From positions 1 to 44,305 of the forward strand of contig JAFWTA010000005.1 of NCBI GenBank assembly GCA_017519145.1: a stretch of 44,305 nucleotides of DNA. Reading direction: 5' to 3'. The notes below the pieces were generated by a model. That model did not search any database. It was not told the origin of the DNA and was given only the letters and a program-made list of their open reading frames with translations. Of this stretch, positions 23,582 to 31,997 are shown piece by piece. The position numbers and the translations under genes are program-made. Each line of letters opens with the position of its first letter. The first letter of the stretch is position 1. Source of the stretch: Ruminococcus sp. (GTDB lineage: Bacteria; Bacillota; Clostridia; Oscillospirales; Ruminococcaceae).

Positions 23582-23640
23582 AGTATATCACAGGAAGGTT
23601 AAGAAATCGGTTAAGAAAAGAGTTAAGATAGGGTTAAGAT
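23582..23640 (-). promoter_or_regulatory. Response-regulator-dependent promoter with four direct repeats
   Basis: GTTAAGA occurs at 23598, 23610, 23622 and 23633, spaced 12, 12 and 11 bases, about one helical turn each. On the minus strand a -10 TATACT (23582-23587) lies downstream, with no matching -35 because the repeats cover that position. This is the layout of promoters activated by OmpR/PhoB-type regulators. The last repeat overlaps the stop codon of the response-regulator gene. Confidence 0.75.
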
Positions 23641-24302
23641 TTTTCAGAAAGCATATAACCTATTCCCCATACTGCCGAGATGCAGTCCCTGCCTGAGGCA
23701 GCTTTCAGCTTGCGGCGCAGGTTATGTATGTGTATCTTCAGAGAGTCCTCTGTGCAGTCGGGGGTATCGTCGCTTATCCGTTCAAGAATGGTGAGCTTTG
23801 CGACCACCTGTTCACTGTTCTGCATGAGGAGCTTCAGTATGGCGTATTCCGTTCTTGTGAGCTTTATCTCCCTGCCGTCGGCGGTGACGGTGTGGGAACT
23901 GCTGTCTATGGTCATGCCGCCGTATGTCAGCTTATCCTTTTCGGGAGCAGCTGTACCTCTGCGGAGCTGTACGGCGATACGCGCCATGAGCTCCTGCATA
24001 TGGAACGGCTTTGTGATATAGTCCGCCGCGCCGCCGAGGAGAAGCCCCACCTTGTTTGAGACATCGGCTTTTGCGCTGACAACTATGACGGGGATATCCT
24101 TTATCTTGGGAAGAAGCTCCTCACCTGTGAGCCCGGGGAGCATAAGGTCAAGGAGAATAAGGTCGGGATCTGTCTGAGAGAGCAGCATGAGTGCCTCTGT
24201 GCCCGAATATGCCTGTGAAACTGCATATCCTTCATCGCGGAGGGCTTCCGTTATCATATCGCTGATATGGGGATCATCATCGATCACCATTATTTTCGGC
24301 AT
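23634..24302 (-). CDS. OmpR/PhoB-family response regulator
   Basis: The 222-residue protein has a receiver domain with the acidic pair DDD (8-10), phosphorylation site LILLDLMLPG (Asp near 52), VVSAKAD and Lys in ITKPFHMQEL (near 98). A winged-helix output domain (about 125-220) has LTRTEYAILKLLMQNSEQVV and the recognition helix DSLKIHIHNLRRKL. Its kinase partner is almost surely the gene at 21043, with the ABC genes between them. It has its own sigma-A promoter and probably activates the downstream genes. Confidence 0.93.
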   Translation of the reverse strand: MPKIMVIDDDPHISDMITEALRDEGYAVSQAYSGTEALMLLSQTDPDLILLDLMLPGLTGEELLPKIKDIPVIVVSAKADVSNKVGLLLGGAADYITKPFHMQELMARIAVQLRRGTAAPEKDKLTYGGMTIDSSSHTVTADGREIKLTRTEYAILKLLMQNSEQVVAKLTILERISDDTPDCTEDSLKIHIHNLRRKLKAASGRDCISAVWGIGYMLSEKS

Positions 24303-24326
24303 TGTATCACCTCGTTGTTTTTTACT

Positions 24327-24355
24327 ATTATATCACCTGAGAGCTGTCTTTTCAA
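24327..24355 (-). promoter_or_regulatory. Sigma-A promoter of the response-regulator gene
   Basis: On the minus strand TTGAAA (24350-24355), 17 bases and TATAAT (24327-24332), 25 bases before the start codon. Confidence 0.8.
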
Positions 24356-24365
24356 GGCAGCGGTG

Positions 24366-24917
24366 TCAGCTCTGCGACAGTACGCCGGTACACTCGAAGA
24401 AATAAGCCGATACCTCCTCGGGAGAATGGCTGCCGTTATCTCTCATCCACCACCTGACGGTCCCGGCAAAGCTGCTCACTGCCATATCTGCGGCATAGTC
24501 CCGCGGGATATTGCTGCTGACGGAGATATGTGCATCAAAGACATGATAGAGGTACTCCTTGAAATAGCGGATGAACACTTCTCCGCATTCTCCGATGAAA
24601 AGTCCGCTGATGCTCTGCTGCTTTTCTCTCAGGTGATAGAGGATATGGGTTATCCTGTCGCGGAAGGAGCTGTTATGTGAGAAATCGTGCTCCGCCTCGG
24701 TCATGATGTCCTCTGAGAATACATGGTCGAAAATATCCGTACACATAGCGCGGAGCAGCTCGTCCTTTGTCTCAAAGTGTGAGTAGAATGTACTTCTGCC
24801 GATATCAGCCTCATCAATGATGTCCTGTACTGTTACCGAGGAGTAGCATTTGCGCTCCAGCAGGGCTGAAAAGGCAGTAAAAATGGCGTTTCGGGTCTTT
24901 CTCTGTCGTCTGTCCAT
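24366..24917 (-). CDS. TetR/AcrR-family transcriptional regulator
   Basis: The 183-residue protein has the TetR N-terminal helix-turn-helix: KTRNAIFTAFSALLERK, VTVQDIIDEADIGRSTFYSHF (about 28-48) and KDELLRAM. The C-terminal domain, with AVSSFAGTVRWWMRDN, resembles the TetR_C_8 type. It is transcribed away from the EamA-type transporter gene, and a palindrome (25020-25034) lies at that gene's start, so it probably represses the transporter. The ligand is unknown. Confidence 0.9.
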   Translation of the reverse strand: MDRRQRKTRNAIFTAFSALLERKCYSSVTVQDIIDEADIGRSTFYSHFETKDELLRAMCTDIFDHVFSEDIMTEAEHDFSHNSSFRDRITHILYHLREKQQSISGLFIGECGEVFIRYFKEYLYHVFDAHISVSSNIPRDYAADMAVSSFAGTVRWWMRDNGSHSPEEVSAYFFECTGVLSQS

Positions 24918-24982
24918 AGAAGCTCCTTTCTGTACAGATGGTGAAATTTGTTCAGTATCTTACAATAACGTGATTTCGGTTA

Positions 24983-25034
24983 TTGAAAACTCTGCATTTA
25001 TGTGTTACTATATATACGGAACAAAGTGTTTGTT
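24983..25034 (+). promoter_or_regulatory. Promoter and TetR-type operator of the EamA transporter gene
   Basis: TTGAAA (24983-24988), 17 bases and TACTAT (25006-25011). AACAAA-GTG-TTTGTT (25020-25034) is a 15-bp palindrome just downstream, at the expected transcription start. Confidence 0.7.
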
Positions 25035-25088
25035 ATTGCATAAATGATACCATAAGATCAACAATATGTCAAGGAGCTGATACTATAA

Positions 25089-26042
25089 ATGCTAAAAGAG
25101 AGATCAAATCCGACAAGTCCCCCGACTGTACGCGGAGTGAGTGTCCTTAGGGGAATGAACCCGAAGAGTGAAAGAATAAAGGCAGTGGGCTATGCGGCAG
25201 CAGCGGCAGTATTCTACGCGCTGAACGTGCCCTGCTCGAAGCTGCTTCTGGGCAGTGTGCCTCCCACTTTTATGGCTGCATTCCTGTATCTCGGGGCAGG
25301 GTTCAGCGTTGGTATCATGTATATTTTTCACCGCAGAAAGGAGCAGCCGTCGGAGCGGCTTTGCAGAAAGGATATGCCCTATACGATAGCAATGGTGCTG
25401 CTGGATATAATCGCTCCCATACTCCTCATGCTGGGAGTGAAGCTGGGAACATCCGCCAATGCTTCGCTGCTTGGAAACTTTGAGATAGTTGCCACGACAC
25501 TTATAGCGATGCTGGTTTTCAGGGAGAGGGTCAGCAAAAAGCTCTGGGCAGCCATAGGGCTCATAACTCTGTCAAGCATCATTCTCTCCTTCGGCGGAAA
25601 GGGCAGCTTCAGCTTTTCTGCGGGCTCGCTGCTGGTACTTGGGGCAACAGCCTGCTGGGGACTGGAAAACAACTGCACCCGAAGCATATCCGAAAAGAGC
25701 ACCTATCAGATAGTGACCATAAAGGGCTTCGGCTCGGGAGCAGGCTCCTTTGTCATAGCACTGATTATCGGGGAGGATATGCCGCAGCTCAGACATATAC
25801 TGCCTGCGCTGCTGCTGGGATTTGCTGCATACGGTCTGAGCATTTTTACATATATCCGCGCACAGAAAACTCTCGGAGCGGCAAAGACCAGCGCGTACTA
25901 CGCTGTTGCTCCCTTTATAGGAGCCTTCCTGTCATTCGTGGTGCTCCACGAGGCTCTGACTGCTGTCTATCTGACAGCTCTTGCAGTCATGATAGCAGGC
26001 ACAGCTTTTGCAGCCGCAGATACCCTTGAAAGCGGAGACTGA
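25089..26042 (+). CDS. EamA/DMT-superfamily transporter
   Basis: The product is up to 317 residues with ten predicted membrane helices in two homologous halves. Examples are AVGYAAAAAVFYALNVPCSK (helix 1) and TSAYYAVAPFIGAFLSFVVL (helix 8-9 region). The start is uncertain. The ATG at 25089 has AAGGAG twelve bases upstream. An ATG at 25157 (MNPKSERIKAVGY) would begin where family members usually start, but has a poorly spaced site. The first 22 residues in the long form do not look like a membrane or signal segment. Metabolite or drug export is inferred, under control of the divergent TetR-type regulator. Confidence 0.85.
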   Translation: MLKERSNPTSPPTVRGVSVLRGMNPKSERIKAVGYAAAAAVFYALNVPCSKLLLGSVPPTFMAAFLYLGAGFSVGIMYIFHRRKEQPSERLCRKDMPYTIAMVLLDIIAPILLMLGVKLGTSANASLLGNFEIVATTLIAMLVFRERVSKKLWAAIGLITLSSIILSFGGKGSFSFSAGSLLVLGATACWGLENNCTRSISEKSTYQIVTIKGFGSGAGSFVIALIIGEDMPQLRHILPALLLGFAAYGLSIFTYIRAQKTLGAAKTSAYYAVAPFIGAFLSFVVLHEALTAVYLTALAVMIAGTAFAAADTLESGD

Positions 26043-26115
26043 GTACCGCTCCGTTGACTTCATCGGCTGTAGATGGTATAATAAGCCATAGCAAAGCTTA
26101 GGAGGTATCGCGGAT

Positions 26116-26565
26116 ATGAAGATATTCATTGACGCAGACAGCTGTCCCGTGGTGGATATCACAGTCAGGACGGCGGTCAGATACGGTGCGGAGTGTACCA
26201 TAATATGTGACACAGCTCACTCTATACAGCGCGAGGGTGCAAAGACCATAGTGGTGGATAAGGGAGCTGACAGTGCCGATCTGCGACTTGTGAACCTTGT
26301 GGGAGCAGGGGACATCGCTGTCACTCAGGACTACGGACTTGCAGCCATGTGTCTCAGCAGGAGGGCAATTGTCCTCGATCAGGACGGAAGGCTCTATACC
26401 GAGGAAAACATATCGGGACTGCTTGAATTCAGAGCAGTGTCCGCGAAGATACGCAGGAGCGGCGGACGCACCAAGGGAAAGCCCAAGCGCAGCGCACAGC
26501 AGGACAGGGATTTTGAGGCTGCTCTTATAAGATCACTCAGTGCAGACAAGGCACATGAACAATAA
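26116..26565 (+). CDS. DUF188/UPF0178 (YaiI/YqxD) family protein
   Basis: The 149-residue protein begins MKIFIDADSCPVVDI and carries VVDKGADSADLRLVNLVGAGDIAVTQDYGLA (the conserved acidic PIN-like core) and RRSGGRTKGKPK. The family has a NYN/PIN-like fold, which suggests nuclease activity, but function is not established. Length is normal. Ribosome site TAGGAGGT. It shares the strand with the transporter gene and could be read through from it. Confidence 0.93.
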   Translation: MKIFIDADSCPVVDITVRTAVRYGAECTIICDTAHSIQREGAKTIVVDKGADSADLRLVNLVGAGDIAVTQDYGLAAMCLSRRAIVLDQDGRLYTEENISGLLEFRAVSAKIRRSGGRTKGKPKRSAQQDRDFEAALIRSLSADKAHEQ

Positions 26566-26569
26566 TAAA

Positions 26570-26597
26570 ACGGCAGCTCAGGCTGCCGTTATCTTTT
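26570..26597 (+). terminator. Rho-independent terminator
   Basis: ACGGCAGC-TCAG-GCTGCCGT (26570-26589) followed by TATCTTTTA, just after the DUF188 gene. Confidence 0.75.
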
Positions 26598-26643
26598 ATC
26601 AATAGTGGGATATCTCAAAGCTTGCCATTATGGAGCTTATCAG

Positions 26644-27741
26644 CTATTCTGCCTTTTTTATGAGAGCTTCCACAAGCTCTCTTTTTTCGTACAGAACACA
26701 GCCGCCCTTGTGATCGTCGAGGAGCAGGTCACCGCTTCTCAGGGCAGTGAACAGGGGAGACCTCATAGCCTCCCGGAGAGAGGTGTCCTTTATGTTCACA
26801 TCTGAATAGGGCGAGAAAGGACATGGCTCCGCGCCGCCGTGGGAGTTGATGTGGAAAAAGCCTCTGCCTGCGGCAACACAGCCTCCCGAGCTCTTTTCGT
26901 CACCGGGAAAGGCGATGTATACCATTTCGGGACGCTCCTCCCTGAGCCGCTGTATCTCTCTCATGAGGTGTTCGCGCTCAGAGTCTGTGGGAGCAAGTTC
27001 CCCGGTGTCCTTGCTGACGGGGACGTATTCCACGAAGATGACCGCCTTGCAGCCTCTTTCGGCAAGGTCACCGAGGAATTCCTCGGAGGTCACCTCCGCA
27101 TAGTTTTTCGTGGTAACGGTGACGGACGCGCCGAAGATGAGCCCTCTTTTCCTGAACTCCTCCATATTTGCCATAAGTCTGTCATAAATACCGCTGCCCC
27201 GTCTGCTGTCGGTGAGCTCTCTGCTGCCCTCGATGCTCATAATGGGCACAAGGTTACGGCATCTGTCAAAGAGTCTGAAGTACTCCTCGTCCATGTATGT
27301 ACCGTTGGTAAAAATGGGGAAGAGTATGTTCTGTCTGCTTCCGGCTGCTTCAATGATGTCGCGGCGGAGCATAGGCTCTCCTCCTGCAAGGAGAATAAAG
27401 CTGATGCCCATATCGTCTGCTTCACCGAATATCCTCAGCCATTCCTCGCCCGAGAGCTGCTTTACAGGCTCCGAGTCCACGGTGGCGTGGTTGCAGCGTG
27501 AATAGCAGCCTGCACAGTGCAGGTTGCAGCTGCTGGTTATGCTTGCGATAAGAAAGGGCGGTATATGCTCGCCATTGTCCTCGGCTTTTCTGCGCTTTTT
27601 TGAAGCTGCGCGGCTTGCGGCTGCGAATTTCAGCATAAAAGCGCTTCCCCTCGGATTTTTTATGGTAGCCTTTATGGCTTCCTTGACGACTCCCTCAACG
27701 CCTTCGATGAGGTAGTTCTGCAGGTCGAAACCTTCATTCAT
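26644..27741 (-). CDS. Radical SAM protein with SPASM-like C-terminus
   Basis: The 365-residue protein has the radical-SAM cluster motif SCNLHCAGCY (C72, C76, C79). ILLAGGEPMLRRDI is the GGEP motif, and IFTNGTYMDE and MSIEG(S) follow in order. The C-terminal part has more cysteines (GGCVAAGRGFF, EPCPFSPYSD, GGCVLYEKR), as in SPASM or twitch domains binding an extra iron-sulfur cluster. About 65 residues precede the core, including a basic stretch KKRRK. No RiPP precursor is evident nearby, so the substrate is unknown. A ribosome site AGGAG precedes the ATG; it appears to be a single gene. Confidence 0.9.
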   Translation of the reverse strand: MNEGFDLQNYLIEGVEGVVKEAIKATIKNPRGSAFMLKFAAASRAASKKRRKAEDNGEHIPPFLIASITSSCNLHCAGCYSRCNHATVDSEPVKQLSGEEWLRIFGEADDMGISFILLAGGEPMLRRDIIEAAGSRQNILFPIFTNGTYMDEEYFRLFDRCRNLVPIMSIEGSRELTDSRRGSGIYDRLMANMEEFRKRGLIFGASVTVTTKNYAEVTSEEFLGDLAERGCKAVIFVEYVPVSKDTGELAPTDSEREHLMREIQRLREERPEMVYIAFPGDEKSSGGCVAAGRGFFHINSHGGAEPCPFSPYSDVNIKDTSLREAMRSPLFTALRSGDLLLDDHKGGCVLYEKRELVEALIKKAE

Positions 27742-27764
27742 GTGGGACTCCTCCGTTCCTTGGC

Positions 27765-27796
27765 AAAAAGGGCTGCCGATGGGATACCGACAGCCC
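27765..27796 (-). terminator. Rho-independent terminator of the DUF285 protein gene
   Basis: GGGCTG (27770-27775) pairs with CAGCCC (27791-27796), extended by weaker pairs; the minus strand continues TTTTTG. Confidence 0.75.
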
Positions 27797-27815
27797 GTTG
27801 TTCATGTGTGCAGGC

Positions 27816-29888
27816 TCAGTTGCTGCTGTAATATTCGTCAGCTGCCTTGCTGTACTCATAGAAACGTGTACACAGGGCCTTCAGGTCATCGTCTGCGCTG
27901 CTGCTGCCGAGTACACGCTGAACATAGGAAAGTGCGCTGAATGTTACTTCTTTGCCGTTTATGATGAGAGTATTCTCTGAGCTGAGCTTGTCAGCGCTGA
28001 GAGCAGGGAGCTCAAAGAACTTTCCGTACTGACTTGTGCTTGGTGAGATGATAAGCTGACCGCACTTAGCCGTTTCGGCTTCATCGGGGTAGTATATCCT
28101 TACTGCGGTCTTTGAGTTGAGGACGAGGGATATACTGCACCTGCCTGTTTCGTCCTTCATTTTTTTGCTGTTTATGAAGCTCATATCCTCGTCAGTGAGG
28201 GCTGCGGCTGTGATGGGAGCAGTACCCTCGGTGAAGTAGGCGTTTGCTGCGTCGCAGTAATTGCTGAGAGAGTCAACGAGCGCATCAAGCTTTTCGCTGC
28301 TCTGGTACTGAGCGTAGCTGTCGATATAGTCCTGAACGCTGCATTCAGCCTGTACGAAGCTGAGTATCTTTTCATCCTCGTTGACCAGTATGAGCTGTCT
28401 GCCGTCTGCATCAAAGGTCTTCATGGTTACAGCTTCGCCTGCCTGAGTGGCGTTTACGGGATATGTCAGCTTGCATACGCCGTTTTCGTCGGTGTATGGC
28501 GCAAGATTGGCTTTGTTTATGGTAATGTCGCCGTCGGGACCGCTGAGGACTGCCTTTGACAGCGACTCACAGGGAATGAAGCTGATATTCACACCGATAT
28601 TTCCCTCGAGGGTAAGGCTCATGCCTTTTACGGTGCTTATCTTGTCCTTGAGTCCCTTGCAGTTGAGGAAAACGCTCTCCGTGCTTGTCACAGATGATGT
28701 GTCAAAGCCTGTGAGGTCGAGGTATTCCAGAGCTTCGCAGCCGTTGAACATATCCTCCATGTCCTCGACCTTTGAGGTATCGAAGGAGGAGAGGTCTATC
28801 TTTTCCAGCTTTTCGCAGTTGGAGAACATGAAATACATATCTGTTACGTCAGATGTGTCGAAATTTCTCAGGTCCAGCTCGGTAACAGCCTTGCAGGCAG
28901 AGAAAAGTAACGCCATATTCTGCACCTTTGATGTGTCAAAATTGCTGACATCGATAGTTTTCAGAGCATAGCAGCAGTTGAACATACTGCTCATGTCAGT
29001 GACCGAGGAGGTGTCAAAACCGCTGACGTCGATGTTTCTGAGAGCGCGGCAGCATTCAAACATCCTGCTCATATTCGTAACATTGGAGGTCTTGAATCCG
29101 CTGACGTCTATTTTCCATGTTGCCTCGCAGCTGTAGAACATACCGCTCATGTTGGTGACCTTTGAGGTATCGAAGCTGCCGAGCTTAAAGCTGTCCATAA
29201 GCAGACAGTTTCCGAACATAAAGCTCATATCGGTAACATTTGAGGTGTTGAAATTTTCTGTGGGCACAGAATAGAGCTTCTGGCAGCCGAAGAACATACG
29301 GGACATATCCGTTACCTTTGATGTGTCGAAGCTGTCGGTTTTCAGGGAAGTGAGCTTCATGCAGTTATAGAACATCCAGCTCATGTCTGTGACTTTAGAG
29401 GTGTCGAATTTTGTAAGGTCGAGAGTTGTGAGGCGATAGCAGTCGCCAAACATATGGTTCATACTGGTGACATTCGAGGTATCAAAGCCGCTGAGGTCGA
29501 AGTTGCCGAGAGAGGTACAGCCGTCGAACATATAGCTCATATCCGTAACAGCCGAGGTATCGGCATTTCTCAGGTCTATCTCAGTCATTCTGAATGAGTA
29601 GAAAAGCTTTGAGCAGTCCGCAGGGAGTATCGTTCCCTCCTCAGCGATGACCTTTTTGACCTTGGTATTTTGCTTGTAAGCGGCAACATCTTCCTTGACA
29701 ACATTTCCGCTGAGGGTGAGTGTACCTGTTTCAGCGTCGAATGAAACCGTTGAAGCGCTGTCGGCCGCAGCTGCGGCAACAGCATTGTCCGAAAGGGCAG
29801 AGCTGCCGTATGAGGCAACTGCTGCGCCCCCTATGACAGCAACAGCCATTACAGCGGCAATGGTCCTTCTGAAAAGTCGATTTTCCAT
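27816..29888 (-). CDS. Secreted BspA-type surface protein with twelve DUF285 repeats
   Basis: The 690-residue protein has a signal peptide (about 1-40, hydrophobic core IAAVMAVAVIGGAAVASYG). Twelve tandem 24-residue repeats span about 100-390, with the consensus xxIDLSxFDTSxVTDMSxMF and a cysteine near each repeat end. This is the DUF285 (BspA leucine-rich-like) repeat, common on gut and oral bacterial surfaces and linked to adhesion. The C-terminal 290 residues form a two-part module. Each part ends in a helical ALSYVQRVLG... or VQDYIDSYAQ... segment with aromatic residues, as in other ruminococcal surface proteins. The last part is related to the orphan fragment at 36945. No LPXTG or dockerin is visible, so anchoring is unclear. 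Confidence 0.88.
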   Translation of the reverse strand: MENRLFRRTIAAVMAVAVIGGAAVASYGSSALSDNAVAAAAADSASTVSFDAETGTLTLSGNVVKEDVAAYKQNTKVKKVIAEEGTILPADCSKLFYSFRMTEIDLRNADTSAVTDMSYMFDGCTSLGNFDLSGFDTSNVTSMNHMFGDCYRLTTLDLTKFDTSKVTDMSWMFYNCMKLTSLKTDSFDTSKVTDMSRMFFGCQKLYSVPTENFNTSNVTDMSFMFGNCLLMDSFKLGSFDTSKVTNMSGMFYSCEATWKIDVSGFKTSNVTNMSRMFECCRALRNIDVSGFDTSSVTDMSSMFNCCYALKTIDVSNFDTSKVQNMALLFSACKAVTELDLRNFDTSDVTDMYFMFSNCEKLEKIDLSSFDTSKVEDMEDMFNGCEALEYLDLTGFDTSSVTSTESVFLNCKGLKDKISTVKGMSLTLEGNIGVNISFIPCESLSKAVLSGPDGDITINKANLAPYTDENGVCKLTYPVNATQAGEAVTMKTFDADGRQLILVNEDEKILSFVQAECSVQDYIDSYAQYQSSEKLDALVDSLSNYCDAANAYFTEGTAPITAAALTDEDMSFINSKKMKDETGRCSISLVLNSKTAVRIYYPDEAETAKCGQLIISPSTSQYGKFFELPALSADKLSSENTLIINGKEVTFSALSYVQRVLGSSSADDDLKALCTRFYEYSKAADEYYSSN

Positions 29889-29964
29889 ATATACATCTCC
29901 TTAAATAAAATAAAGGCAGACAGCTCTGTGAGAGCTGTGCCGAAAGAACAAAGCTTTACGTTTT

Positions 29965-29993
29965 ATTGTAACATATTTCACAGAAATAATCAA
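29965..29993 (-). promoter_or_regulatory. Sigma-A promoter of the DUF285 protein gene
   Basis: On the minus strand TTGATT (29988-29993), 17 bases and TACAAT (29965-29970). Confidence 0.75.
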
Positions 29994-30068
29994 TACTCAG
30001 TTAAAATAAACGTAAGGAACGCCGCCCTCAGCGTTCCGTGTCCCGTGTTACTTTTTTCTCTGCGTCCC

Positions 30069-30103
30069 TTGCTATTTGAAAAAGTTTGTGCTACAATTAT
30101 AAA
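30069..30103 (+). promoter_or_regulatory. Promoter region of the second two-component operon
   Basis: Two overlapping candidates: TTGCTA-17-TACAAT (30069-30097) and TTGAAA-16-TATAAA (30076-30103). Either would serve the gene starting at 30121. Confidence 0.6.
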
Positions 30104-30120
30104 AACAAAGGAGGCTGACC

Positions 30121-30720
30121 ATGAACACTATTCTTCTTGCAGAGGACGACCATACCCTGCGTAAAAATATAAAAATGTCACTGGAGACAGAGGGCTATAA
30201 TGTCATTGCAGTCTCCACCACCGAGGAAGCCGAGGAGCAGGCTCCGCAGGCTGACCTGCTGATACTGGACGTGATGCTCCCCGACGGCAGCGGTATCGAA
30301 CTTTGCAAACGTCTGCGCAGGACAATAAAAGCTCCCGTTATATTTCTCACATCCTGCGACGACGAGGCGGACATCATCCGCGGACTGGACAGCGGCGGTG
30401 ACGATTATATGACCAAGCCCTTCAGGCTCCGCGAGCTGTTCTCCCGTATCAGGGCAAATCTCAGGCGTATCCCCGATGTTCCCAAGCTGGACCTTACTGC
30501 GCTGGAGCAGAAGCTGCTGAACTATCTCATGCAGAACCGCGGTCAGTTTCTGACCCGTGACCAGATACTGGAATACCTCTGGGACTCAAAGGGCACCTTC
30601 GTGAACGACAACACCCTTTCCGTGAATATAAGCAGGCTCCGCGAAAAGCTCAACAACGCCGAGGGCTGCGGCACGATCGTTACAAAGCGAGGAATAGGCT
30701 ATAAATGGACAGATTTGTAA
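30121..30720 (+). CDS. Response regulator, OmpR-type with shortened output domain
   Basis: The 199-residue protein has a complete receiver (acidic EDD at 8-10, LLILDVMLPDGSG with Asp near 51, LTSCDD, Lys in MTKPFRLREL). The winged helix (LDLTALEQKLLNYLMQNRGQ, then TLSVNISRLREKL and TKRGIGYKW) follows almost at once. The usual four-strand sheet between receiver and helices is missing, making it 20-30 residues shorter than typical OmpR members. Such short forms occur in ABC-linked systems. It overlaps its kinase gene by 16 bases. A direct repeat at 31936-31950 before the ABC genes may be its target. Confidence 0.9.
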   Translation: MNTILLAEDDHTLRKNIKMSLETEGYNVIAVSTTEEAEEQAPQADLLILDVMLPDGSGIELCKRLRRTIKAPVIFLTSCDDEADIIRGLDSGGDDYMTKPFRLRELFSRIRANLRRIPDVPKLDLTALEQKLLNYLMQNRGQFLTRDQILEYLWDSKGTFVNDNTLSVNISRLREKLNNAEGCGTIVTKRGIGYKWTDL

Positions 30721-31910
30721 ACAACCGGGCTCCCAAGCGGCTGGTGCTGATACTTGCGCTGCTGCTGTGCATCTCCGCTGCTGCCGCATATCTTATCTCG
30801 GGAAAGTGCGCGGAAAAGATAGTGAAAGAGCAGATAAAGTCGGAGCTTTCAGTGGCGGGCGGCGGCAAGATGACGATCCCTCCAGACGAGGAGCATATCT
30901 CATCAGGCGAGGTCCTGCTGGACGAGTACGGCATAGACCGCAGTCTTTCACCGCAGCTCATGCACAATTACAAAAGTGTACGCAAGACCATTTTTATTCC
31001 CGTATTCGGGCTTGCGGCACTGTTATCTCTTATCTGGTTCATCGCTGCCCTCACGGAGCTTATGGCGGTATACCGCGATCTCGAAGCCATAAGAAAAGAG
31101 TGCATAGCCGCTGCGGATTCACCCGACAAAAGGATAGGGCTCTACGGACATGACCTGAGCTCGATCCGCAGGATAGCAGAATCCGCCGATCTTCTGGTCA
31201 GCAGGCTTGACCACACCCTTTTCAGTCTCAGCAGCGAGCAGAAGTATCTTCGCAGCTTCCTCACGGACCTGTCCCACCAGATAAAGACCTCTCTTGCCGT
31301 GGTAAGGCTCAACACGGATATGCTGTCGGAGCTTCCCGATATCTCCGAGGAGCAGCGCACAAAGCTCTCCGACGAGATACAGCTCAACCTTGATGCCATG
31401 GAGAACATGGTCATTGAGGCTATAAAGATGGCTAAGCTTGATGCCGATGCCGTGGAATACGATATGCAGGAGTGTTCTCCTGCGGAGGTGTGCAGTCTTG
31501 CGCTGAAGCGCCTTGCTCCCATGCTCCGCAAGAAAAACATCTCCGTCCGCACAGACCTTGATGAAGATGTAAGGCTCATGTGTGACAAGGGCTGGCTATG
31601 CGAGGCTGTGGAGAACATTATCAAGAACTCTGCCGATCACTCGGAGTGTACGGAGATATCCGCCGAGGTCACAGCAGACCCCATCAAGATCACCATAGCT
31701 CTCTCCGACAACGGAAAGGGCATTCCGCAGAACGAGATACCCAAGCTTTTCGAGCGCTTTTCCTCTGGCTCATCCGACCGCTCCATGTATAGCTCGGGAC
31801 TTGGAATGTCCATCTCACAGAAAATAGTCCGCTGCCACGGCGGCGAGATATTCGTCTACTCAGAGGAGGGCAGCGGTGCGCGTTTTGAATTTGTATTTCT
31901 GAAAAACTGA
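30705..31910 (+). CDS. Sensor histidine kinase
   Basis: The 401-residue protein has two membrane helices (about 14-32 and 97-118) around a short external loop of some 65 residues. A HAMP-like linker, the H-box FLTDLSHQIKTSLAVVRLN (phosphorylated His near residue 192) and the ATPase motifs NIIKNSADHS, DNGKGI and GLGMSISQKIV follow. It pairs with the overlapping response-regulator gene. Together with the ABC genes that follow it suggests sensing of an envelope stress or peptide. The small external loop argues against a large sensory domain. Confidence 0.92.
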   Translation: MDRFVNNRAPKRLVLILALLLCISAAAAYLISGKCAEKIVKEQIKSELSVAGGGKMTIPPDEEHISSGEVLLDEYGIDRSLSPQLMHNYKSVRKTIFIPVFGLAALLSLIWFIAALTELMAVYRDLEAIRKECIAAADSPDKRIGLYGHDLSSIRRIAESADLLVSRLDHTLFSLSSEQKYLRSFLTDLSHQIKTSLAVVRLNTDMLSELPDISEEQRTKLSDEIQLNLDAMENMVIEAIKMAKLDADAVEYDMQECSPAEVCSLALKRLAPMLRKKNISVRTDLDEDVRLMCDKGWLCEAVENIIKNSADHSECTEISAEVTADPIKITIALSDNGKGIPQNEIPKLFERFSSGSSDRSMYSSGLGMSISQKIVRCHGGEIFVYSEEGSGARFEFVFLKN

Positions 31911-31928
31911 GAGCTTTCTCAGTTTTTT
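31907..31928 (+). terminator. Terminator overlapping the kinase stop codon
   Basis: CTGAGA (31907-31912) pairs with TCTCAG (31917-31922), followed by TTTTTT. It separates the two-component genes from the ABC genes, which have their own promoter. Confidence 0.7.
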
Positions 31929-31935
31929 GCTTTTT

Positions 31936-31967
31936 GTAACTTTCCCGTAAGGTTCATGCTTTACAAT
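31936..31967 (+). promoter_or_regulatory. Putative regulator-dependent promoter of the ABC genes
   Basis: A -10 TACAAT (31962-31967) has no consensus -35. Instead GTAA repeats at 31936 and 31947, 11 bases apart (GTAACTTTCCCGTAAGG), cover that position. This fits activation by the response regulator encoded upstream. Confidence 0.55.
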
Positions 31968-31997
31968 ACAGTCAGAATAAAGAACGGAGGTCCTTTT

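Noticed and set aside
26839-27501. 220-codon plus-strand frame opposite the radical SAM gene
   Set aside because: It lies fully over an intact radical SAM gene with all motifs, and has no ribosome site.
27816-29888. Tandem repeats considered as a CRISPR or DNA repeat array
   Set aside because: The repetition is at protein level (24-residue DUF285 repeats); the DNA units are diverged and lie inside one open frame.
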